DNA of 25,420 bases, from assembly GCA_016717105.1 (NCBI GenBank), contig JADKGF010000045.1, forward strand, positions 1 to 25,420. The letters are read 5' to 3'. Below the pieces are notes generated by a model. The model was not told the origin of the DNA. It searched no databases and saw only the letters and a list, made by a program, of their open reading frames with translations. The position numbers were made by a program, and so were the translations under genes. Shown here in pieces: positions 17,389-25,420 of this stretch. How positions within the stretch are numbered: the stretch's first letter is position 1; the number at the start of each line of letters is the position of its first letter. The DNA is from Saprospiraceae bacterium. GTDB lineage: Bacteria; Bacteroidota; Bacteroidia; Chitinophagales; Saprospiraceae.

Positions 17389-18666
17389 ATGAAGATATTT
17401 TTTTTAATCTTAGTTTATATTTCTTCATATAATGTAAATGCGCAATATAATTTGACATACTATCTATCCAATGCATTTCAAAATAGTCCAATATTAAATG
17501 AAAATAAAAATAAAAGCCAAGTAAATCAGCTTGAAATGGAGCGGCTAAAAGCTCTTTATTTTAGCCCAAAAATAGGAATCACTGCTAATTATATGTTTTC
17601 ACCTATTCTTTCAAAGGATAATAATAAGACTTCATTAGCGCTAAATTCAAACGGTGCTACCAATTATTACGGCTATGATTTGGGTGCTTCTAATGGTGGG
17701 CGTTATCAGGCTTTTGTGGAGATTACCCAGCCATTGTTCAACAGAAAGCTGTATGAAATAGCAACAAAACAACTCAATATTGCATCACAATTAAATGAAA
17801 ACAGTGTAAAAATCAGCAAACATGATATTGAAAAAATAGTTACCGACCAATACATTTTGTGTTTGCAGAATAGAAAAGAAATAAATTATGCCGACACAAT
17901 GATGAAATTACTGACTACCCAGAAAACGATATTAGAGAAACTCGTCATGAGCAGTATTTATAAACAATCTGATTTGACATTATTGAACATTGAGTATCAA
18001 AATTTCTTATCTCAACTTACTACTTACAAAGCCAATTATCGTCGAAATTTAATGGATTTAAACATTATTTGTGGGATAAATGACACTACAAATGTGCGCC
18101 TAGATGATGCAGAAATCACACTAAATAACAAGACTTTTGCGTCTAATTTTTTAGAAAAATATCGCCTAGATAGTTTGAGTTTGATCGCTCAATTGAATGT
18201 ACTTGAATTAAAGTATAAGCCACAATTAAATTTATTTGCAAATGCTGGACTAAATGCGGTATATGCCCCTACTATACCCAACCGCTTCGGTATGAGTGTG
18301 GGACTGAGCTTTACCTATAACTTTTATGATGGAAATCAAAAGCTAATAAACAGAAAAAAAATACAGGTTTTAGGAACAACGGTTTCTTTTTATAAAGAGA
18401 ATTTTGTCAAACAAAATCACATTCGAAAATCCAAAATTCTCACCGAAATTCAATCATATTATGACCGTATTGCTGTAGCTGAACAGCAATTAAAAGATTA
18501 TGAGTCAGTGCTCAATAGTTACAAAAGAGAATTTCTTTCAGGGCAACTTTCAGTCATTAATTATATAATGGTATTGAAAAATATGGCTTCAATAAATCGG
18601 GATTATACACTGCTTTTTTCGCAGCAGCAATCGCTCATCAATGCCTACAATTATTGGAATTGGTAA
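17389..18666 (+). CDS. TolC-family outer-membrane efflux channel
   Basis: This protein would be the trimeric outer-membrane duct of the tripartite pump. I chose ATG 17389 over 17347 because it gives the signal peptide MKIFFLILVYISSYNVNA before QYNLTYYL. The mature protein has the duplicated helix-strand layout: LSNAFQNSPILNENKNKSQV as the first long helix, FSPKIGITANYM as a strand, and a second repeat with YKPQLNLFANAG and GMSVGLSFTYNFYDG. The GLSFTYNFYDG strand is a usual TolC-family marker in Bacteroidota. The length of 425 residues is normal and the frame is intact. The fusion-protein gene starts 12 bases after the stop. Confidence 0.88.
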   Translation: MKIFFLILVYISSYNVNAQYNLTYYLSNAFQNSPILNENKNKSQVNQLEMERLKALYFSPKIGITANYMFSPILSKDNNKTSLALNSNGATNYYGYDLGASNGGRYQAFVEITQPLFNRKLYEIATKQLNIASQLNENSVKISKHDIEKIVTDQYILCLQNRKEINYADTMMKLLTTQKTILEKLVMSSIYKQSDLTLLNIEYQNFLSQLTTYKANYRRNLMDLNIICGINDTTNVRLDDAEITLNNKTFASNFLEKYRLDSLSLIAQLNVLELKYKPQLNLFANAGLNAVYAPTIPNRFGMSVGLSFTYNFYDGNQKLINRKKIQVLGTTVSFYKENFVKQNHIRKSKILTEIQSYYDRIAVAEQQLKDYESVLNSYKREFLSGQLSVINYIMVLKNMASINRDYTLLFSQQQSLINAYNYWNW

Positions 18667-18678
18667 AAAAATAGACAC

Positions 18679-19613
18679 ATGAAACCATCGATAATATTCC
18701 TTGCAATCGCTTCAATTTTTGGATTATATCCTGTAAAAGTAAGGTTGGAACACCTACAGAAGAAATCACCATTCCAAAAACACCAGTGGAAGTTGTGTCT
18801 ATTAGCAATGGTTTGATCAATGATGAATTGACATTTTTTGGTACAAGTATGTATCTAAAAAGAAATGTAGTGACCGCACCCATTCCAGCTTTTATCACCC
18901 AAGTACATGTAAAATTAGGAGATAAAGTGAGCAAAGGTGCCGTCTTATATGTATTGCAATCCAAAGAAAGTAGGGCCTTAGGTAATGATATTTCAAAAAT
19001 TGATAGTACACTTACCAACTTTGGAATCATCAACATCAAGGCGCCGACATCGGGTATTATTACCACATTGGACAAGCAGCAGCCTGGTGATTATGTCTTA
19101 GAAGGCACTCAGCTCTGTACTATTGCAGAGAGTAATGATTTGGTTTTTCAAGTGAATGTGCCATTTGAATTTACAAAATATACAAAGACTGGAGATATTT
19201 GTACGCTCATTTTTCCTGATAATTCTCTTCATTCTGCAACATTTACAAAAGCATTGACCACCATGAATGTGACGGCCCAGACCCAGACCATTTTGGCTAA
19301 ATGCAATGAAATTTTATTCCTACCTGAAAATATGATGGTGAAAGTAGGCGTGGGCAAAGGTGGCCGCCATACAAATCAAATTTTGCCAAAATCCTGTGTT
19401 TTAAGTGCTGAAATGATGCAAGAATATTGGGTAATGAAACTGATCAATGACAGCACCGCAGTAAAAATACCAGTTACAATTGGCAATAAAAACGCGGACA
19501 AAATTGAAGTAATTGCTCCAAAATTTACATCTACTGACAAAATAATCAGCATTGGCAATTATGGCTTGCCTGATACAGCTTTCGTTTCCATCATTTCCAC
19601 AACAGCGAAATGA
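18679..19613 (+). CDS. Periplasmic membrane-fusion lipoprotein of RND efflux (HlyD/CusB-like; one frameshift)
   Basis: This adaptor joins the RND pump to the TolC channel. The N-terminus MKPSIIFLAIASIFGL followed, after a one-base loss near 18728, by SCKSKVGTP is a lipoprotein signal with the lipid cysteine. Next come the biotinyl-lipoyl halves: APIPAFITQVHVKLGDKVSK with GAVLYVLQS, then IKAPTSGIITTLDKQQPGDYV, and a beta-barrel and membrane-proximal region to the C-terminus. There is almost no coiled-coil hairpin between the lipoyl halves, so this is a short adaptor: 311 residues after correction. Its stop overlaps the RND start by ATGA (19610-19613), showing tight coupling. Confidence 0.84.
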
Positions 19614-22600
19614 GCAAGCATAATTACCATCAGATTTTCAAAAAGCCCATTCTATTTATGGGTTTATTGCTGTTGATGGCGGGTATATTTGCTTATACGC
19701 GGATGGAAACCAATCTATTTCCCGAAGTTTTATTTCCACGTATCACCCTGATAGTCGATGCGGGTCAGCAGCCCATAGACCGAATGATGATCACGGTTAC
19801 CAAAACTTTAGAAAGTGCTGTCAAAAAAGTAAAAGGCGTAAAGGTTGTAAAAAGTAGTACCAGTCGAGGCAGTTGTGTGATTGATATTTTCTTTGATTGG
19901 GGCACCGATGTGTACAATGCCAAAACCCAAGCAGAAAGCCGTATCAATGAAATCAAAAACTTCCTTCCACAAGGAGTGACGATTGCAGCTGAAGCTATGA
20001 ATCAAAGCACTTTTCCAGTATATGGGTACACATTGACCAGTAACAAACATGGCTTGGTGGCGCTGCGTGACAAGGCCAATTTGATAGCTCGACCCATGTT
20101 TTCGCAAGTGAAGGGCATCTCAAATGTAGTGGTACGTGGCGGAAAAAATAAAGAGTTTGTGATCGTTCCCGATGCTATAAAAATGGCGTCATTGGGCATT
20201 ACACCGAACACTATCATCACGATATTCAATAACAATAATTATGTCCTATCGAATGGGGCAGTCGAAGATTATAGTCGCTTGTATTTATCGCTCACTGATA
20301 CCAGATTGATGGATATAGATGAGTTGGAAAATATTATCATAAAAAAATGACGGCATTCGGCTCATCAAATTGAAAGACATTGCTAAGGTCGAGTTGCATG
20401 AGCAAGTAGAATTTATTGTGGTAAATGCTAATGGACAGGATGCTGTATTGATTGATTTAGTGAAGCAGCCCGGGATTAATTTGATAGATTTTGCTAAAGA
20501 ATGTGAAAGAAAAGCGAAAGAAATTCAAATGCAATTACCCGACGGAATGATCGTCCAGCCATATTACAATCAATCTGCTTTCGTGGGCGAGAGCATCGAT
20601 AGTGTCATCAAAACCATTTATGAAGGACTTTTTTTGGCTATTATCGTGATGATCATTTTCTTGCGGTCGTGGCGAGCCAGCGTCGTGGTTATGCTCACTA
20701 TTCCTGTTACCCTTGGCTTTACTATTTTGGTTTTATACTTAGCTGGAATTTCGATCAATATCATGTCTTTAGGTGCTATTGCGGCTTCCATTGGGTTGAT
20801 CATTGATGATGCAATCGTGATCATAGAACAGATTTATAGAAAGCATGAAGACAATGCCAATCTTGACCGCTATACCGCCGTAAAAGGGGCCATTCATGAG
20901 TTATTCCCAGCTATGATTGGGTCATCGTTGGCGACTATCGTCATTCATTTTCCATTCAGAATGATGAGCGGTTTGGCAGGCAGTTTTTTTAAAGAATTGT
21001 CCGATACGATGCAACTGACTATGGTTACATCATTTTTAGTGACTTGGTTGCTACTTCCTGTTTTTCACATCATTTTTGGTGTTAAACAGCCAAAAAAATC
21101 GCACCACAAGACAGCAGAGCAAAGCATTCAACAAATAAGCTGGCTCGCTTGGTTTTTCAATAAACCCATTTTTGCATTTGGCTTGATTGCTATTTTTGGT
21201 TTTTCAGCTTGGTTGTGCTTTGGAAAATTAGAAACAGGTTTTTTGCCCGATTTAGATGAGGGAACGGTCGTGTTGGATTATTTTATGCCGCCCGGAACAT
21301 CCATAACGGAGACAGACCGAGTTCTGAATGAAATAGAAAAAATCATAGTCGCCGATCCCAACGTAGAAACTTACAGCCGAAGAACGGGAATCAGAATGGC
21401 ATTCAGCACCGTGCCACCCAATTTTGGTGATTATTCTATCCAGTTAAAACATTCGAGAACTAAATCTACAGTGGATGTAATTGACGATTTGAGAAAAAAG
21501 ATTGCCGCTTCCCAACCTGTTTTGCATATTGGTTTTGGGCAACGAATTGCCGATTTATTGGGCGATTTGATGAGCACTCCACAACCCATAGAAGTCAAGT
21601 TTTTTGGCGATGATTATATGCAACTTCAAAATATTTCGAAAGAAGCGGAAAAAATTCTGGCCAATATTCAAGGTATTGCGGATATCGATAATGGATTGAG
21701 AATCGCTGGTCCATCTATAGTTTTTACACCCAATCGAAGTTTTACAACAATTTGGAATATCCTTACTCGATTTCCAAACCCAACTTTCCACTTATACTGG
21801 AGGTGTGACTTTAGGGATCAATGCCAATCAACCCATTCCGTCACCTGCTCAGGCGGCTATGACAGCGGGCATACAAGTGGGGCAAATGCAAGAAGGTGAG
21901 CAAATGCGGCGAATCGTCATGCGTTTTGCTGATTTTAAAACCAATGATCTGGAACTTATCAAACGGCAATTGATTTTTTTGCCAGATGGTACTACACGTC
22001 CGCTTACCTATTTCTGTGATGTGAAAATAGTGCCTGGCGAAACTGAACAACGCCGAGAAAACCTAAAATCCTGTGTAGTCCTTACTGCTCGATTGGATAA
22101 CAGAGATTGGGAGTGCTATCACTGAAATCAAACAACAACTCAATGCTAACTTGGCTTTGCCCAAAGGCTATTCCATCGATTATGGCGGTGCCTATGCCGA
22201 GCAACAACAATCATTTCAAGAATTGTTGATGGTTTTGATCATGGCATCGCTTTTCGTTTTTGGGGTTTTTATGTTTTTATTCAAAGAATGGATGATATCC
22301 TTCGTATTGCTTTTTGTTTCTGTAATGGGAATTTGTGGTAGTATTATTTTTCTTTATTTCTTCAACATTCCTTTAAATGTGAGTAGCTACACGGGGATCA
22401 TCATGATTGTAGGAATTTTGGCTGAAAATGCCATTTTTACAGTAGCACAATATCGATACAATATACAGCAGTCCAATAATGTGGACCAATCTGTAAAACA
22501 CGCCATAGCCATCAGGATACGACCAAATCTAATGACAGCCATTGGAGCAATACTCGCATTGATGCCTTTAGCTCTTGGCATTGGTTTAGGCGCTCAAATG

Positions 22601-22708
22601 CAACAACCACTCGCGGTAGCCGTAATTGGTGGATTTGTGGTTGGATTGCCGATGTTACTTTTGGTGTTTCCGAGTCTTTTTAGATTGATCATGATGAAAT
22701 CTAAATAA
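19610..22708 (+). CDS. RND efflux transporter permease (three frameshifts)
   Basis: This inner-membrane proton-driven pump is the motor of the tripartite system. The start MSKHNYHQIFKKPILFMGLL leads into the first membrane helix, then ETNLFPEVLFPRITLIVDAG. TM4 carries GLIIDDAIVIIEQIYRK, with the paired Asp residues of proton relay, and the second half ends in helices such as SYTGIIMIVGILAENAIF and MTAIGAILALMPLALGIG. The frame breaks at the A7 run 20341-20347 (A6 restores IIIKNDGIRLIKLKD), near 21733 (restores EVLQQFGISLLDFQTQ) and near 22090-22110 (restores GSAITEIKQQL). The joined length is about 1032 residues, normal for the family. TM4 resembles the DD pattern of drug-type RND pumps more than the DFG..DGAVV form of metal-type CzcA/CusA, so the substrate is uncertain. 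Confidence 0.87.
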
Positions 22709-23026
22709 AATGTTTAACTCGTGTTTTTATGGGATCGTAGCAATGTATGTGGTATTAAATTCAGATGCATTCATAATAAATACAATGCCTTGCAGGCCTT
22801 GCTTTGTATTAAAAAAGCCATTCAACTTTAATTTGTTGTATGGCTATTGCTTGGATGAAGCACAAGTTGCAAATTTATCAATCTTTAGCATGACTTGCGG
22901 CATCAAATGTAACAAAATATATTACATCCTGATCCAAAAAATACTTAGACTTTTTTAGCAGTTTTGGATAAATGCTTTTATAGTTTGTGGTTATAAATTT
23001 GTTTTTCAAAAAATAAAAAAAGAATC
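22709..23026. other. Gene-free region after the efflux operon
   Basis: No convincing gene is seen. An open frame directly after the RND stop has no family sequence and covers the repeat at 22876-22930. No strong terminator hairpin was found near 22708. Confidence 0.45.
22876..22930. repeat. Short dispersed repeat, copy B (combines A1 and A2)
   Basis: Here the two segments seen at 14655-14677 and 14469-14495 lie next to each other, in the opposite order and five bases apart. AACAAAATATATTACATCCT is identical at 22911-22930. Confidence 0.6.
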
Positions 23027-23158
23027 ATGAACAAACAAAATTTATGCGAATCTAAATACTTCCCTGGGATGTTGGCCATCATAGTTGTAGGTATGACCAT
23101 CCAAATATTACGAGCGGGGATTGATTTTGGTCATTGGTTATACTCAGTTTTACATTAA
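23027..23158 (+). CDS. Small single-span membrane protein, 43 residues
   Basis: The frame ATG 23027 to TAA 23156 encodes a polar head MNKQNLCESKYF, then a hydrophobic span PGMLAIIVVGMTIQILRA, then a short tail GIDFGHWLYSVLH. The pattern of one membrane helix with an amphipathic aromatic tail is that of a real small membrane protein, not a random frame. I recall similar short proteins with a tail like DFG-WLY in other Bacteroidota but cannot name a family. It lies between the efflux operon and the outer-membrane receptor on the same strand. It may be an accessory to a membrane complex. No function is assigned. Confidence 0.55.
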   Translation: MNKQNLCESKYFPGMLAIIVVGMTIQILRAGIDFGHWLYSVLH

Positions 23159-23245
23159 GATTATACGGTAAATGGATGTAGGTGAATTTGGTAGTTAATT
23201 GCGCCACTTTCGTCTATTCACTGATATTCTTCAAAGTAATAGGTT

Positions 23246-23253
23246 TACTTTTG
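23246..23253 (+). promoter_or_regulatory. Possible -7 box of the outer-membrane receptor gene
   Basis: TACTTTTG fits TAnnTTTG and lies 37 bases before the ATG at 23291. I see no clear -33 TTTG at the right distance, so this is tentative. Confidence 0.35.
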
Positions 23254-23290
23254 ACATTCCTAATTATTCAGAACAATTAATATTTTCAAA

Positions 23291-25420
23291 ATGCATTTTC
23301 TCTGCAAAACGGTTTTACTCATTTGTGTGAGCGCACATTTTATCTCAGCACAGACATTGTACAATGTATCTGGTAAGCTCACGGATAGCAAAGGTGCTGA
23401 TATAGATTTGGCCATGATTACACTTATGAACGAAGCTGATTCCTTGTTAAAAGCAGAATATTCCGACAAAGATGGTAGTTTTGAATTTTCGGCAATAAAA
23501 GAAGGCACTCCTACATCAATGTAGGAATGCTAGGATTTGAATCCGTAGAAAAAAGATCAATATATCTGGTCAAAATCAAAAAACAACGCTTGATCCAATA
23601 GTTTTGGAGAGAATAGTGCACAATTGCTAAGATGCGTGACAGTCACCGCCAAACTCCCTATATCGGGCGAAAAATAGATCGAACCGTGGTCAATGTAGAT
23701 GCGCTCATCGCCAATTCGGGTAGTAATGCACTCGAAGCCCTCGAGCGTGCGCCAGGGATTTCCGTTGATCAAAACGGTAATATCAAACTGAAAGGCAGAT
23801 CTGGTGTCACCGTATTTATTGACGATAAACCTACCTATTTATCAGGCTCTGAGCTAGAGAATTACCATAAAATCATTGCCGCATGGTACGGTCAAACAAA
23901 TAGAAATCATGCCTAATCCACCAGCAAAATATGATGCCGCTGGCAATTCTGGTGTAATCAATATCATCACTAAACGATCAAAAACTTTCGGCTTTCATGG
24001 CAATACAGTGTTAAGCTTACAGCAAGGAAGGTATACGAGGAGCAATAATAGTCTCAATCTTAATTTTAATAAAAATAAGATCAGCATATATGCAAATATC
24101 AATGGTGGATTCAGAAATAGTTTTCAGGATCTGAATATCAACCGATATTATAAAAATGATCAAAATATCAGGACTACTTCATTTTCTCAAAATTCTTATA
24201 TCGTCAAAGATGGACAATCTATCAATACAAAAGTTGGCATGGATTATTATGTAAATGATAAAACCACGGTAGGTATATCTGCGAAAGGTCTTTTGAGCCT
24301 GTCGGGCGATGAGACGGATAATACTGCATACGTAAGAGATGCGCAACCACAAATTATCAATCGTGTCATTGCTGATAATAATACTGATACTTTTGATAAT
24401 GGTACCTTTGATAGTCATCTAAAACAACTACTAGATACAATAGGTAGTGTACTCACCGTAGATCCTGACTAAGTTAGATATACATCTGGAAGCAAGCAGG
24501 TGTCCAAAACTATATTTATAATCCTGAAAATATAAAAACATACGAAGATCAAATCGATGGTGAGATTCCATCGTAATCGTATATATGCGCCAAAGTGGAC
24601 TATAGTAAGCCTATAAACGTAACTACAAACTGGAGGCTGGTATAAAATCAGCTTTTACAAAGACGGACAACGAAGCCATTTATAGCAGAACCATCGATGG
24701 TGAAACAAAAACGGATTACGGTCTTAGCAATAGATTTTTGTATGACGAATGGATCCATGCTGGTTATGTCAATATCAATAAATCCATTGGCAGACTGGGC
24801 TTACAACTGGGATTAAGGGCTGAAAACACGACGCTCAAAGGCAATCAATTGGGGAATATTGAACAGGCTGATTCCAGTTTTACGCGTAGCTATTTCAATG
24901 TTTTTCCAACATTTTACGCTACATATCAAGCAGATTCCTTGGGAAATCATGTTTGGAGTTTTTCTTTTGGCAGACGTATAGACAGGCCATTTTTCCAAGA
25001 CTTAAATCCATTCATTAGTCCATTGGATAAGTTTACATTTTATGGTGGAAATCCAGGACTTCTACCTACATATTCCAATAATTATTCCATCACGCATTCT
25101 TTTAAAAATACAATAAATACTACTATCAGTTACGCAAAAACCATAGATGGCATCAATGAAACGCTTGAAATCAAAGATGGTATTTATTACAGCCGTCCTG
25201 GCAATATATCGACCAATCATACCATTTGCGTTGTCAATGGAAGCTACAGCTGATATCTCCAAATGGTATAAACTCAATATATATGGAGAGCTGGGTCATC
25301 AAATTTTTAAAAGCGCTCTGTACACCGAACAACTCAACTCATCAGGTACCTACACTGCGTTTTCAGCGACTAATAGCTTTCAACTGGGAAAAGGTGGAAA
25401 TGCAGATCTCATGGAGATTA
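23291..25420 (+). CDS. Outer-membrane beta-barrel receptor, TonB-dependent-receptor-like (several frameshifts; runs off right edge)
   Basis: This outer-membrane protein probably imports or senses a large ligand. The signal peptide is MHFLCKTVLLICVSAHFISA. A CarboxypepD-reg-like domain follows (LYNVSGKLTDSKGADIDLAM ... YSDKDGSFEFSAIKEG). The plug reads VTVTAKLP, then YIGRKIDRTVVNVDAL, ALERAPGISVDQNGNIKLKG and VFIDDKPTYLSG, and leads to IEIMPNPPAKYDAAGNSGVI with INIITKR. Barrel strands include GLQLGLRAENTTLKG and WSFSFGRRIDRPFFQDLNPF. This order is typical of the outer membrane beta-barrel family of Bacteroidota (TonB-dep-Rec/OMP_b-brl_3 type). The frame breaks near 23505, 23560-23650, 23870, 24470-24735 and 25240, but both sides always continue the same protein, so I read these as errors. 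Decay is possible. The C-terminus is missing. Confidence 0.8.

Noticed and set aside
22785..22820. Possible terminator hairpin (ATACAATGCC...TTTGTAT) after the efflux operon
   Set aside because: Only six pairs, a mismatch and two more pairs can form, and it lies about 80 bases past the RND stop.
22710..22958. An 82-codon open frame directly after the RND stop
   Set aside because: It has no family sequence, overlaps the dispersed repeat at 22876-22930 and lacks any signal or membrane pattern consistent with a real protein.

Overview
The window most likely comes from a Bacteroidota chromosome. This rests on AT-rich DNA, start sites without Shine-Dalgarno sequences, several -7 boxes of the TAnnTTTG type used by this phylum, and typical gene families: a large secreted sortilin/VPS10-type propeller, a lipoprotein S9 oligopeptidase, a PepSY-like periplasmic protein and an outer-membrane beta-barrel receptor with a CarboxypepD-reg-like N-terminus. 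I cannot place it below phylum level. No rRNA, tRNA or CRISPR array was seen.

Layout. 1-2217: the remains, or a badly sequenced copy, of a type IIG-like restriction-modification gene. 2208-2901: a REP-associated tyrosine transposase between two ~100-bp repeat units, each with a 28-bp palindrome. 3065-9094: housekeeping and envelope genes: an LMW-phosphatase/ArsC-like protein (+), then a sortilin-type propeller, a YciO/Sua5 protein and a MATE exporter (all -). 9156-9609: an intergenic element between 40-bp direct repeats. 9622-11826: a periplasmic S9 oligopeptidase lipoprotein. 11910-14040: two convergent toxin-antitoxin-like modules, a RelBE-type pair (+) and an XRE-ImmA/PIN pair (-), each with an inverted-repeat operator beside its predicted promoter. 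14811-22708: a response regulator and histidine kinase followed by a PepSY-like protein, TolC-type channel, membrane-fusion lipoprotein and RND pump, which read as one regulated tripartite efflux system. 23027-23158: a 43-residue membrane peptide. 23291 to the right edge: an outer-membrane receptor.

How the genes work together. The regulator promoter and the PepSY promoter share an 11-bp-spaced tandem box (TTC[T]AAA) just upstream of the -7 element. This suggests the two-component pair activates both itself and the efflux operon. TolC, fusion protein and RND pump would form the envelope-spanning channel, and the PepSY-like protein may act as its periplasmic accessory.

Quality caveat. Many conserved genes are split by single-base indels, often in short homopolymers, yet both sides continue the same protein. 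Compensating indel pairs also produce false in-frame TAA codons. I therefore read most breaks outside 1-2217 as sequence errors and give reconstructed full-length coordinates. In the restriction-modification gene the indel density is much higher, and real decay is possible.
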